Origin: Nostoc spongiaeforme FACHB-130 | GTDB lineage: Bacteria > Cyanobacteriota > Cyanobacteriia > Cyanobacteriales > Nostocaceae | Assembly: GCF_014698475.1 (NCBI RefSeq) | Contig: NZ_JACJTB010000007.1 | Location: 1-64,000, forward strand | Direction: 5' to 3' | DNA: 64,000 nucleotides | Shown here: positions 8,842 through 17,376 of the stretch, one piece after another | How the letters are laid out: every line of letters starts with the position of its first letter | Position numbering within the stretch: the stretch's first letter is position 1 | Program-made: the position numbers and the translations under genes | Notes under the pieces: generated by a model | Seen by the model: only the letters and a program-made list of their open reading frames with translations | Told to the model about the DNA's origin: nothing | Databases searched by the model: none

Positions 8842-10059
8842 ATGAAAGCTAACCTTGTAAATCTACCAACCTCCACACCCAATTTTGTTGTTAGCAATGT
8901 TGCTATTGAAGAATTCTCAGAGGCAGATACTTTAATACAATTGCTGTGTCAGGAAATACAGGCGCAGGTCAAGGCAAGTTCTGGATGTGTAAAAGCTGTA
9001 GCGCAACGCATAGCCAAAGAAGTCAGAAGAATTTGTGATAAAAGTTCCCGTATCCAAACATCTGGACAAGTTCAATCTTGGCAGCTAACTTTAGCAAAAC
9101 ATCGTCTGCACAAGTGTCTGCACTACTACCAACTTGGTTCTCGGCGCGGACGGGTAGAGTTACACAGTAGTTTGGGTGCGATGGTTTACCGTCATGTTAT
9201 GCCATCCGGCTCAGAATACGGATTTGACGCACGTTACAATTTAATAGAAGATTTTCTGCAAGCTTTTTATATTGAGGCGATTAAAGCTTTCCGCCGGGAA
9301 AATGAATTGGCTGAAGATTATCAACCACGCACTCAGCTGCAATTAGCAGAATATATGGCATTTACAGAACAGTATGCCAAACGCCGCATTAATTTACCTG
9401 GCGGTAATAATCAACAGTTAATTATCTTACGCGCCCAAGGTTTTGCCCGTCGTCAACCCCAAGAAACTCCTGTAGATATTGAAATGGCGGTGGAGTCAGC
9501 GAAGGGTGAAGATGCAGAATCTTACCAACGTAATCCAGCCGTGCAGCAAATTCGCTCTAAAATGATTGCTCAAGGTCATGGTGATTTGTCGGAAGAATCA
9601 GAACGCGATCGCGTCATCTCAGAATTAGTAAAATATTTAGAATCTCAAGGTCAATCTGACTGTATCGACTACCTCAGCTTGAAGCTGCAAGACCTGTCTG
9701 CACCCGAAATTGACCAAATTCTCGGTTTAACTAGCCGCCAGCGTGATTATCTGCAACAACGCTTTAAATATCATGTCGAAAAGTTTGCCAAGCAGCACCA
9801 ATGGCAATTGGTTCATCAATGGTTAGGTGCAGGTTTAGAACAAAAATTAGGTTTGTCTTCTCAGCAGTGGGAAACTTTTATCCAAGTACTTTCCCCCCAA
9901 CAACAGCAAATTTTGCAATTAAAAGCAGCCAGACATAGTGATCAAGCGATCGCTAAAGCCCTAAAATGTACTCCCAAACAATTACAAAAACGTTGGACTC
10001 ATCTCCTAGAAATTGCTTGGTCTATCCGTAACGGTAATAGCGAAGTCCAAACCGGTTGA
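8842..10059 (+). CDS. HetZ-family regulator with sigma-region-4-like HTH
   Basis: The 405-residue protein resembles the cyanobacterial HetZ family, whose founding member helps control heterocyst differentiation. Visible family-like blocks include LAKHRLHKCLHYYQLGSRRGRVELHSSLGAMVYR (about 84-117, quoted in part), LAEYMAFTEQYAKRRI, and a C-terminal helix-turn-helix near 350-395 (LSPQQQQILQLKAARHSDQA) like sigma factor region 4. The start at 8842 has an AGGA site 6 nt upstream; a longer frame starts at 8815. No patU genes adjoin it, so it may be a HetZ paralogue rather than HetZ itself. The DNA-binding role is inferred. Confidence 0.65.
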   Translation: MKANLVNLPTSTPNFVVSNVAIEEFSEADTLIQLLCQEIQAQVKASSGCVKAVAQRIAKEVRRICDKSSRIQTSGQVQSWQLTLAKHRLHKCLHYYQLGSRRGRVELHSSLGAMVYRHVMPSGSEYGFDARYNLIEDFLQAFYIEAIKAFRRENELAEDYQPRTQLQLAEYMAFTEQYAKRRINLPGGNNQQLIILRAQGFARRQPQETPVDIEMAVESAKGEDAESYQRNPAVQQIRSKMIAQGHGDLSEESERDRVISELVKYLESQGQSDCIDYLSLKLQDLSAPEIDQILGLTSRQRDYLQQRFKYHVEKFAKQHQWQLVHQWLGAGLEQKLGLSSQQWETFIQVLSPQQQQILQLKAARHSDQAIAKALKCTPKQLQKRWTHLLEIAWSIRNGNSEVQTG

Positions 10060-10305
10060 GTTTCAGTGCAGAGTATCGCTGAAGTCAACACACAGAACAC
10101 AAAAGTTTTCTTCACCCAAATTTATCTGCGTGTATCGGCGGTTAACTACTCTGAATCTCAAGCATTTTTCACTACTTTCTTAGTACACAAGTACCAAAAA
10201 TATCCTACTTTTTTCCCCTTTGAAAATTCATATTAAGTAACTGTCTATATGTCCCTGCTTCCATGAAATTCTAGAATATATAGAAAATTGACGGAGGACT
10301 TGAGA

Positions 10306-10782
10306 ATGACTATGACTCAAGGCAAACGGGCAAATCAGGCAGGGCGGATTTTAGAAAGTAATGTAGACGCAATATTAACCGGACATAATTATTTCCAAAT
10401 CGGAAATCATGTCACCAAAGAATATCTTTTAACTGCTCATTTATTACCTAAACGCTACGCTAAACAAGTTTATATCGGCGCAGGTCTTTATAATACTTTG
10501 TTAAAAGTAGATTTTTTTGTTGTTGGCTTACCCATCACACCCACTGGATTAATTATTGAATGTAAATGGCAAGAAAGTGGCGGTTCTGTAGATGAAAAAT
10601 TTCCGTATTTGAGTATGAACATTCAAGAATATTATCCAGCTCCAACAATTGTGGTGATTGGTGGTGAAGGTATGCGCGAAGGTGCAATTCAGTGGCTCAG
10701 ACAGCAAGTGAACCTAAATCATAACTTACTCGGAGTTTACAGTTTAGATAGGTTTATTGCTTGGGCTAACAAAAATTTTTAG
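10306..10782 (+). CDS. PD-(D/E)XK superfamily nuclease
   Basis: The 158-residue protein has the core of a PD-(D/E)XK nuclease: D69 in KVDFF, then E85-C-K87 in LIIECKWQ after a beta hairpin, with E17 as a possible extra metal ligand and an Arg/Gln-containing helix after it. Size and motif fit a small restriction-type or repair-type endonuclease, but no specific family was recognised. The ATG at 10306 has GGAGGA 7 nt upstream; a TTG at 10288 would add six residues. Its stop codon overlaps, tail to tail by four bases, the stop of the GATC methylase gene, which suggests a restriction-modification link. Confidence 0.7.
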   Translation: MTMTQGKRANQAGRILESNVDAILTGHNYFQIGNHVTKEYLLTAHLLPKRYAKQVYIGAGLYNTLLKVDFFVVGLPITPTGLIIECKWQESGGSVDEKFPYLSMNIQEYYPAPTIVVIGGEGMREGAIQWLRQQVNLNHNLLGVYSLDRFIAWANKNF

Positions 10783-11612
10783 TAAGAAGTAATTAATAAT
10801 TCGCTGATAAGTCCTCGCTTTTTAGTATTAGAGTTAATCGAGCGAGATGCAGCGATATCATAAATATTAAAACTGATTTCTGTGTAGATTTTTCTGATAA
10901 ATTCGCAATCGGAATTACAAACCATCACCTTAACACCACGATTTGCTAACTCAGCACAAACATTTCGCAACCGGATTTGGTCTTGTTCACCAAAAGAATT
11001 GCCATTATAACCAGTAAAATAACTAGTATTGCTAATAGGATGATAAGGCGGATCACAAAATACAAAATCATCGCTACTATTAGCATAATTCAGCAAATTA
11101 ATAAAATCTGCTTGCCTAATTTCCGATGACTTCAGAGCTTGAGATGCGGCTCTGAGTAAATTTTCCTGACAAATACTCGGATTTTTATAACTACCTAAAG
11201 GCACATTAAATTTACCTTGAGAATTAACTCGATATAAACCGTTGTAACAAGTTTTATTGAGATAGATTAACCGCGCCGCTTTTTCTAAATCATTATTAGT
11301 TGTATGAGAGCGGACACTATAATAATAATCTCGATTATGTTTAGCTTTATGCTCTTGTAATAAGCTAATTAAATCTTCCACTTGATCCCTAACGCAGCGA
11401 TAAGTAGTAATGAGTTCAGCGTTAATATCTGTTAAGATTGCTGTGGTTGGTTGTAAATGAAAAAAAATCGCACCACCACCTAAAAATGGTTCATAGTAAG
11501 TCTGATAAAACTTCGGAAAATAATTAATATATTGTTGGATTAACCTACTTTTACCCCCTGCCCATTTTAAAAATGGACGTGGGCAAATTTCTGGAAGCAT
11601 TTGAATAACCAT
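10779..11612 (-). CDS. Dam/DpnIIA-type adenine-N6 DNA methyltransferase
   Basis: The 277-residue enzyme matches the Dam/DpnM family: SAM-binding motif FLKWAGGKSRL (about 14-24), YEPFLGGGAIFF, YRVNSQGKFNVPLGSYK and catalytic DPPY near residue 185. Family members methylate adenine in GATC, including the GATC core of HIP1 (GCGATCGC), which is abundant in this window. It is probably the counterpart of Anabaena DmtA. It converges on a PD-(D/E)XK nuclease gene with a 4-bp stop overlap, so it could be the modification half of an R-M pair or a housekeeping orphan methylase. Confidence 0.9.
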   Translation of the reverse strand: MVIQMLPEICPRPFLKWAGGKSRLIQQYINYFPKFYQTYYEPFLGGGAIFFHLQPTTAILTDINAELITTYRCVRDQVEDLISLLQEHKAKHNRDYYYSVRSHTTNNDLEKAARLIYLNKTCYNGLYRVNSQGKFNVPLGSYKNPSICQENLLRAASQALKSSEIRQADFINLLNYANSSDDFVFCDPPYHPISNTSYFTGYNGNSFGEQDQIRLRNVCAELANRGVKVMVCNSDCEFIRKIYTEISFNIYDIAASRSINSNTKKRGLISELLITSY

Positions 11613-11774
11613 TGACTGATAAGTTCACTAATTTAAGCTAGTAAATATAACAAAATATCGCTAATGCAGCATATTCTATATTAAGTGAGTAATTTTCATC
11701 TGCATAGATTACAATTAGGTAGATAAAGCATATCAAAACAAACGTCAGTTCATAACAAGGCAGTTTAGATTTCC

Positions 11775-11981
11775 ATGTTTGACGGATTTTGGGATAACGT
11801 TTTTCGCTACCCCCGCTACTTAGTTACTATCCTCGTTGGGCTTCTGGTGAACACATTCGAGCCATTATTGCCCTTGTTAAAACGTCCAGTCACCTTAGTT
11901 GCTGTTGTCGGCTTATTACTGGGCGGTCTTACCTTTGTAACTCTTACCCTCCGCGCTATGCTGGGTTTGAGTGCAGTTTAG
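11775..11981 (+). CDS. DUF751 (Ycf33-like) small membrane protein
   Basis: This 68-residue protein begins FDGFWDNVFRYPRYLVTILVG and has two membrane helices (about 15-35 and 40-62), as in the cyanobacterial and plastid Ycf33/DUF751 family. The function is unknown. It lies upstream of rbfA in the same direction, an arrangement I recall from other cyanobacteria, with a palindromic repeat between them. Confidence 0.85.
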   Translation: MFDGFWDNVFRYPRYLVTILVGLLVNTFEPLLPLLKRPVTLVAVVGLLLGGLTFVTLTLRAMLGLSAV

Positions 11982-12033
11982 ACTGGGAACGATGGGAGGC
12001 TGTTGCTTTTGGTGTTACTCAGCACTCAGCAAC

Positions 12034-12074
12034 GCCACTTGCTACAACGGAGGAAACCTCCGCAACGCAGTGGC
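12034..12074. repeat. 41-bp palindromic repeat inside a tandem repeat
   Basis: The arms GCCACT (12034-12039) and AGTGGC (12069-12074) and an inner GGAGG-AAA-CCTCC hairpin (12050-12062) form a nearly closed cruciform. It is flanked on both sides by copies of CTCAGCACTCAGCA, as if inserted into or between them. It resembles dispersed repeats of Nostocales genomes. Confidence 0.65.
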
Positions 12075-12126
12075 TCCTCAGCACTCAGCACTTTATTTAT
12101 AACCTCTGTGAACAGGCAAAGATTTT

Positions 12127-12531
12127 ATGGCTACAAATCGCCGCGTTTCCCGTGTTGCTGAATTAATCAAACGGGAAGTTAGCCAAATGTTACTCAACGG
12201 CATTAAAGACGACCGTGTGGGTACAGGTATGGTCAGTGTCACTGATGTAGACGTTTCTGGCGATTTGCAGCACGCCAAAATCTACGTCAGTATTTATGGT
12301 ACGGAAGAAGCTAAAGCCGAAACAATGGCAGGCTTAAAGTCCGCCACTGGTTATGTACGTAGTGAACTTGGCGCTAGAGTCAGGCTACGTCGCACCCCAG
12401 AGGTAATTTTTATCGAAGACCGTTCTATAGAACGCGGTACTAAGGTATTATCGCTGTTGAATAAACTCCAGTATGAGCGATCGCTAGAACCTGACGACAC
12501 TGAAGAAGACATTGGTGCAGAAGAAGATTAA
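12127..12531 (+). CDS. rbfA: Ribosome-binding factor A
   Basis: The 134-residue protein is a full-length RbfA with the KH-type fold. It starts [20 protein letters not shown], followed by [19 protein letters not shown] and the closing [18 protein letters not shown] motif (about 95-112). RbfA helps mature the 30S subunit by binding near the 5' end of 16S rRNA, and is needed for growth in the cold. An acidic C-terminal tail ([12 protein letters not shown]) is typical of cyanobacterial forms. It follows the DUF751 gene. Confidence 0.95.
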   Translation: MATNRRVSRVAELIKREVSQMLLNGIKDDRVGTGMVSVTDVDVSGDLQHAKIYVSIYGTEEAKAETMAGLKSATGYVRSELGARVRLRRTPEVIFIEDRSIERGTKVLSLLNKLQYERSLEPDDTEEDIGAEED

Positions 12532-12679
12532 CAATAGTCATTAGTTATTGGTCATTAGTCCTTGGTCATTAGTCATTTGTATTGACCAAGGACAATTTTT
12601 CCAGATGGTTATGCAATTTGGATATGTTTTAGCTTATCTGTCAAAATATTCAGTCATACAAAACTTTCTTCTCTAACCT

Positions 12680-14524
12680 CTATTGTTTCTCTGGTTTGGG
12701 AGTTTTTTGATTATCTTGCTTTTCTTCGGGCGGAAAAGCTTGTTTACCGACATTTTCGGCTGCTTGTTTAAATAAAGGTTCGATTTTATTGCGCCAGTAT
12801 TGAGTATCGGGTAACTTTTCGGGATGATTTTTGTAATCTAAAACTTTATCCCAATTACCATCGTCAATTGCTTTGTTGATATCATTAAATAGAGCATCAG
12901 CCTTAGACCAATCTTGCTGCCATTGGCTAATGATTTTACCTGTTTCTTGAATACCAGCAGAAGCATTGGCAGGAATTGACTTTAATAATGCGATCGCACC
13001 GACTAAATCTCCTGACTCATACTTCTTCTTCGCTTGTTCAACAACCTTATCGCTATTTTCATTCACTTTTGCTGGTTCTGATTTTTCTCCATCAGCATTT
13101 GCTGTCTGTGGTGGAGTTGTGGTTTTAATCGCTTTTGGTTTGGGAAGGGGTCTGGCTGCAATTAGCGTACTATCATCAACCGTCTTAATTGCAATACCTT
13201 TATCCCGCAGACAACCCAGCCATTCATCATTGTTAGAAATCACATCTGCATAAGCCCAAGCCAAACGCCCAGAGTTTAATCTCACTTGTATCCAATTGCG
13301 TTTTGTCCGCAGGCCAGTCACCTCAAAAGCTGTGTCCTCACCAATGGTTTTGAGAACATTATCAGAATTAATCGAACTCGGTTCCGAACGAATATTAGAA
13401 TTACCTGTTACCATTGCCAAGCACTTATTCCCCGCATGAACGTTTTGACCTGTAAAATTAGCGGTGAAATTCTTAACATTCGGATAGACATTCGCCACCA
13501 AAGCCGCCACACTACCAGCTAAAAGTATCCCAATTAATAATGGTAAGGGGTCAGATTTACTAGAAGTTCTGCGGGTAGGTTTGCTAACACCAGGATTTGC
13601 TGGCGCGAGTGCGAGAGTTGGTTGAAAAGACGAAGCAGGTTTAGCCCCAGAGTAAGCATGATTTATCAGGGGTTCTGGTGGTGCAGCTGGTGTTAACACA
13701 GGACTCATCACATTTACACAAGCTTGCAGTGCTTCGGTGGCTGTTTGGTAGCGGTCTTTAAAGTGATAATGCACCATCTTCGTTAAGATTGATGCCAAGC
13801 GATAGCTAACGGGGGCCAAATGTTGCCAGCGAATCTCGCCTGTATCTGGGTCTTCTTGTAACTCAGAAGTTGATACCCCTGTAATTGCTTGAATGGCAAT
13901 CATCCCTAAAGCATAAATATCACTATTGGGGCGAGGTTTACCTTGTCCTTGTTCGGTAGGCATATAGCCAGGAGTCCCAATAACTACAGTGGCCGTAGTT
14001 TGTCCACCCACCGTCACCATTGAGGAACTTAACTGTTTAACTGCGCCAAAATCTACTAAAACTAATTTATGATCTGAAGAACGGCGAATAATATTATCTG
14101 GTTTAATATCGCGGTGAATCACACCTTGCTGATGGACAAACTCTAAAATCCCTAATATTTCCTGTAACATTTGCAAAACTTGATTTTCATTCCAGCGTTG
14201 ACCAGAAATGAGTTCATCAGTTAAGGGATGTCCTTCGATATATTCTTGAACTAAAAAGAATTCCTGATTTTCGTCAAAGTAAGCCAGCAGCCTGGGAATT
14301 TGGTCATGATATCCCAAACGTTCCAAAGTTTCTGCTTCGTTTTGGAACAGGCGTTTGGCAGTTTCAAAAATTTTGGGGTCAGAACTGGTAGGCTTGAGGT
14401 GCTTGACAACGCAGATAGGGTTTCCTGGCCGCCTTGTATCTTGGGCGATGTAGGTTTGACCAAACCCTCCCTTCGCCAGCACTTGAATTACTTGGTAACG
14501 ATTATCCAGTAGCTTACCGATCAT
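12680..14524 (-). CDS. Ser/Thr protein kinase with transmembrane segment and SH3b domain
   Basis: The 614-residue protein begins with a Hanks-type kinase domain (about 10-270): Gly loop GKGGFGQ-like AKGGFGQTY (17-25), ATP-binding K41, catalytic HRDIKPDN with D139, and DFG with D158. A proline-rich linker leads to one membrane helix (about 328-350). A bacterial SH3 domain follows (about 370-440, NIRSEPSS then WIQV), and then a helical, TPR-like C-terminal segment ending in a charged tail. The kinase is inside and the SH3b part outside, which fits envelope or cell-wall sensing. Targets are unknown. It is a single gene. Confidence 0.92.
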   Translation of the reverse strand: MIGKLLDNRYQVIQVLAKGGFGQTYIAQDTRRPGNPICVVKHLKPTSSDPKIFETAKRLFQNEAETLERLGYHDQIPRLLAYFDENQEFFLVQEYIEGHPLTDELISGQRWNENQVLQMLQEILGILEFVHQQGVIHRDIKPDNIIRRSSDHKLVLVDFGAVKQLSSSMVTVGGQTTATVVIGTPGYMPTEQGQGKPRPNSDIYALGMIAIQAITGVSTSELQEDPDTGEIRWQHLAPVSYRLASILTKMVHYHFKDRYQTATEALQACVNVMSPVLTPAAPPEPLINHAYSGAKPASSFQPTLALAPANPGVSKPTRRTSSKSDPLPLLIGILLAGSVAALVANVYPNVKNFTANFTGQNVHAGNKCLAMVTGNSNIRSEPSSINSDNVLKTIGEDTAFEVTGLRTKRNWIQVRLNSGRLAWAYADVISNNDEWLGCLRDKGIAIKTVDDSTLIAARPLPKPKAIKTTTPPQTANADGEKSEPAKVNENSDKVVEQAKKKYESGDLVGAIALLKSIPANASAGIQETGKIISQWQQDWSKADALFNDINKAIDDGNWDKVLDYKNHPEKLPDTQYWRNKIEPLFKQAAENVGKQAFPPEEKQDNQKTPKPEKQ

Positions 14525-14790
14525 ATTCCCTCCCCAGAGTTATTACCTAATTTTCCAGCTGGTAATAAATATCTCCAAATTTTTTTCCTTGAAATCCGCT
14601 ATCTTGAGAAAAGATTTGAAATAAATACGTAGCTTTTTTATAAACCCTGTTTATTAACTGTGCCAATTTTAGATTTTAGATAGCCGATTTTAGATTTTTT
14701 TGGTTTATACTCCGCCAAGTCAAGGCGTAATATCAATCAACTTTCAAAATTTAAAATCCTCAAACTCTTTACCCTAGCGGTTAGAGTCAA

Positions 14791-14820
14791 TCCAAAATCC
14801 AAAATCCAAAATCCAAAATC
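14791..14820. repeat. Heptanucleotide tandem repeat (TCCAAAA x4)
   Basis: There are four exact copies of TCCAAAA at 14791-14818 plus two bases. Such short tandem heptamers are a hallmark of heterocystous cyanobacterial intergenic DNA. Confidence 0.9.
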
Positions 14821-14832
14821 GTTTGACGACCG

Positions 14833-15321
14833 ATGCCACCTAAAATAACCAATCCACTTGCATGGCAACAGGCTGAACTCCTCATGCAACCAGCTTTCAT
14901 TAGAGTTGTGGATAACATTCGCAAGCAACTCGACGCATCTGCTTGGAAGGGAACCTACCATGATGTGCTGATTTGGCCGCCTAGTACCACTGATGAAATA
15001 AAAGCCTTGGTAACAAGACTGTTGCAAGAGATGGAAAGTGCCGCACCAGAACAAGCAGAGGAAATCCGTAATACCCTGTCTCGGTTGCCAATGCCCCATC
15101 CAGGATATCATTTGCAATTGCAACGTCAAGAGCAGCAAGTCAGCGTTGATTTGTGGGAATTGTGTTATCAAGTTTGTTTCGCCAATTACAGCCCGGAGAA
15201 TGAGGCTGTGGATATTGATACTAGTTTAATTGATGAGTTGGGTGAAGTAGATTGGCAAAATCTGGAAAATAAGACAAAAAATTTAGTGGCGCAGGTGTTT
15301 GCAAGTTTACCTGATAGTTAA
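14833..15321 (+). CDS. Conserved cyanobacterial protein of unknown function
   Basis: The 162-residue soluble protein has no signal peptide. It begins PPKITNPLAWQQAELLMQPAFIRVVDNIRKQLD, continues through a Trp-rich segment (WKGTYHDVLIWP) and contains an HLQLQRQEQQVSVDLWELCYQVCF stretch (both quoted in part). It is predicted mixed alpha/beta with an acidic C terminus. I do not recognise a domain. The coding look is good: a consistent frame, no neighbour overlap, and typical cyanobacterial composition. It stands alone, upstream of a toxin-antitoxin pair. Confidence 0.7.
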   Translation: MPPKITNPLAWQQAELLMQPAFIRVVDNIRKQLDASAWKGTYHDVLIWPPSTTDEIKALVTRLLQEMESAAPEQAEEIRNTLSRLPMPHPGYHLQLQRQEQQVSVDLWELCYQVCFANYSPENEAVDIDTSLIDELGEVDWQNLENKTKNLVAQVFASLPDS

Positions 15322-15422
15322 GTAAAAGTATATTGACTGAGTTGGCGATCGCTCCAACTTCAAGTAGGTTTTAGCCCTGAACTCTGTGTGAAAATTAATA
15401 AAACAGAGGATAATTATTCACC

Positions 15423-15641
15423 ATGACGGAATTACTTGAACAAGCAATTATCAAACTCAAAAGCTTACCAGTTAATCAACAAGATGCTATGGCAAAAATG
15501 ATTCTCGAAGAACTGGAAGATGAACAGCAATGGGATGCAGCTTTTGAGCGTTCTCCAGATGCACTAGCTTTCTTAGCTGCCCAAGCAATGGCAGAATATC
15601 AAGCAGGTAAAACTCAACAACTAGATCCAGATACATTGTGA
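15423..15641 (+). CDS. Antitoxin of a type II toxin-antitoxin pair
   Basis: The 72-residue acidic, helical protein (ELLEQAIIKLKSLPVNQQDA then MILEELEDEQQW) lies directly before a RelE/ParE-type toxin gene. The reading frames overlap by four bases (GTGA), typical of translational coupling in TA operons. The C-terminal half (AMAEYQAGKTQQLDPD) is probably the toxin-wrapping segment. The antitoxin identity rests mainly on gene order, size and this layout. An AGAGGATAA site precedes the ATG. Confidence 0.75.
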   Translation: MTELLEQAIIKLKSLPVNQQDAMAKMILEELEDEQQWDAAFERSPDALAFLAAQAMAEYQAGKTQQLDPDTL

Positions 15642-15907
15642 ATTCTCGCATCACGTCTCAGTTTCGCCAAGCTTTTGGTAACTTACCTGAAAATGTGCGA
15701 GAGCAAACCCGTCAAGCATATCGCCAATTTAAACAAGACCCAAACCATCCCAGTTTACGTTTCAAAAAAGTGCATTCAGAATTACCTATTTATTCTGTGA
15801 GAATCAGCAGAAGCTATCGAGCCGTTGGACAGTTAGAGGGAGACACAGTTATTTGGTTTTGGGTGGGGTCACATACAGAGTATGAAAGGCTACTATCTCA
15901 GATGTAA
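15638..15907 (+). CDS. RelE/ParE-superfamily toxin
   Basis: The 89-residue basic protein starts at GTG, which overlaps the antitoxin stop. The fold pattern is two N-terminal helices (FRQAFGNLPENVREQTRQAY), then strands with SLRFKKVHSELPIYSVRISRS, YRAVGQLEGDTVIWFWVGSH and a short C-terminal helix (YERLL). This is the RelE/ParE toxin layout. RelE-type members cleave mRNA on the ribosome and ParE-type members poison gyrase; the sequence does not decide which. The conserved basic and aromatic residues are intact, so it is probably active. Confidence 0.82.
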   Translation: MNSRITSQFRQAFGNLPENVREQTRQAYRQFKQDPNHPSLRFKKVHSELPIYSVRISRSYRAVGQLEGDTVIWFWVGSHTEYERLLSQM

Positions 15908-16065
15908 TATACCAGCTATTACAGGCAATAATTATGGGGAATGGAACGCACCATCAAGTAAGCCTGTCGGACTACGCTCAATTTAGCTGTGTTTATTTCT
16001 GGTCATCTGTGGTTTAATTGTCAAAACTTGGGCATTACCCAACATCCATCATTCCAACACTGCTC

Positions 16066-17106
16066 ATGATTGACATTGACGGTTCCTACGGGGAGGGAGG
16101 CGGACAAGTTCTCCGTACTTGTCTGAGTTTAGCCGCTATCACGGGTGAACCTATTCGCATTGCCAATATTCGCGCCGGACGCAAAAAGCCAGGGTTAGCG
16201 CCACAACACCTGACGGCAGTCCGCGCGGCAGCGAAGATTTGTCAAGCTCAATTACAGGGTGATGCTTTGGGTTCGATGATGCTGGAATTTATTCCCAGTC
16301 GCCCAGTGCAGCCGGGAAACTATACTTTTGATGTCAGTGAAGTGCTAGAAGGTGGTTCGGCTGGAGCAATTACTTTAGTTTTACAAACAATTCTTTTACC
16401 TCTAGCTTTAGCCAAGGGTAATTCTCAAGTAACGTTGCGCGGTGGTACTCATGTTATCTTCAGCCCAACGATGACATATATTGAGCAGGTATATCTGCCG
16501 ATGCTTCAGCGTATGGGTGTCCAAGCATCTGTGAAATTAGGTGCTTGGGGGTGGTATCCCCAAGGCGGCGGAGAGGTAACATTACAAGTGAGTGGTGGTA
16601 GTCAACTCAGTGGCATAAATTTACTCAAACGCGGTAATTTACGCCAAGTACGGGGACTGGCGGTGGTGACGGAATTACCTGCTCATATTCCTCAACGAAT
16701 GGCAAATCGGGCTGAAAAAATATTACGCATAGCTGGTTTCCAGGTTTCTATACAAGCCTTACGGGAAAGAGGTGTTGCTGCGGGGGCTGGGATTTTTCTG
16801 ACGGCTGAATATGAGAACAGCTTGACGGGATTTGGTGGGTTTGGGCGGTGGCGCATGTCATCGGAAAGGGTGGCTGAAATTGCTTGTGAACAACTGTTGA
16901 AGTTTCATCAAACAGGTGCGCCTGTTGATGAGCATTTAGGAGATCAGTTAATCTTGCCAGCAACTTTGGCTACGGCACAAAGTCAGTATCACGTAGCGAA
17001 TATTAGTACCCATTTGACAACCAATGCAAAGGTGATTGAGAAATTTGGGCTGTCGCGGGTAATGGTGGATGAGGTGGAAAAGATTGTGAAGGTAGTGCCG
17101 ATATAA
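16066..17106 (+). CDS. rtcA: RNA 3'-terminal phosphate cyclase
   Basis: The 346-residue enzyme converts RNA 3'-phosphate ends to 2',3'-cyclic phosphates using ATP. Signature blocks are DGSYGEGGGQVLRTCLSLA (5-23), GRKKPGLAPQHLTAVRA, EGGSAGAITLVLQT and a C-terminal DEHLGDQLILP, whose His is the expected AMP-accepting nucleophile. The ATG at 16066 matches family starts; an upstream TTG at 16018 would add 16 residues. No rtcB or rtcR lies nearby, so it is not in the E. coli-type rtc operon. Confidence 0.93.
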   Translation: MIDIDGSYGEGGGQVLRTCLSLAAITGEPIRIANIRAGRKKPGLAPQHLTAVRAAAKICQAQLQGDALGSMMLEFIPSRPVQPGNYTFDVSEVLEGGSAGAITLVLQTILLPLALAKGNSQVTLRGGTHVIFSPTMTYIEQVYLPMLQRMGVQASVKLGAWGWYPQGGGEVTLQVSGGSQLSGINLLKRGNLRQVRGLAVVTELPAHIPQRMANRAEKILRIAGFQVSIQALRERGVAAGAGIFLTAEYENSLTGFGGFGRWRMSSERVAEIACEQLLKFHQTGAPVDEHLGDQLILPATLATAQSQYHVANISTHLTTNAKVIEKFGLSRVMVDEVEKIVKVVPI

Positions 17107-17110
17107 ACAT

Positions 17111-17218
17111 GACTTACGCACAAAGGTTGTCTGTCAAGAATGGGGTAGGGGTGTAGTTGAGCAAAAATCCTTACACCTCCCTCAAACCCTTGATTTCGTG
17201 TCTTTTTGTGTAAGTTCT
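17111..17218. repeat. MITE-like dispersed repeat (family 2), copy 1
   Basis: Ends are imperfect inverted repeats: GACTTACGCACAAAGG at the left, and GTGTAAGTTC preceded by a T-run at the right. The left arm (TTACGCACAAAGGTTGTCTGT) is shared with 27977-28045 and, inverted, with 60699-60828. The inside is G-rich then C-rich and can pair. Confidence 0.65.
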
Positions 17219-17376
17219 ATTTTTAATCCAACATCTAAAATCTAAAATTGGTAAACCGCACCTTTCAGGACGGTAAGCACAACTCTTGGTTGATTTTAAT
17301 ATTTGTTACGTTTCGTTACAGTAGAGACATCGAGAGGAAAAACTAAATCTCTCGGCAGCTTTCAAAGGTGAACGAC

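Noticed and set aside
14737-15171. Minus-strand frame of 144 codons
   Set aside because: It lies opposite the conserved gene 14833-15321 and includes tandem heptamers; it is a shadow.
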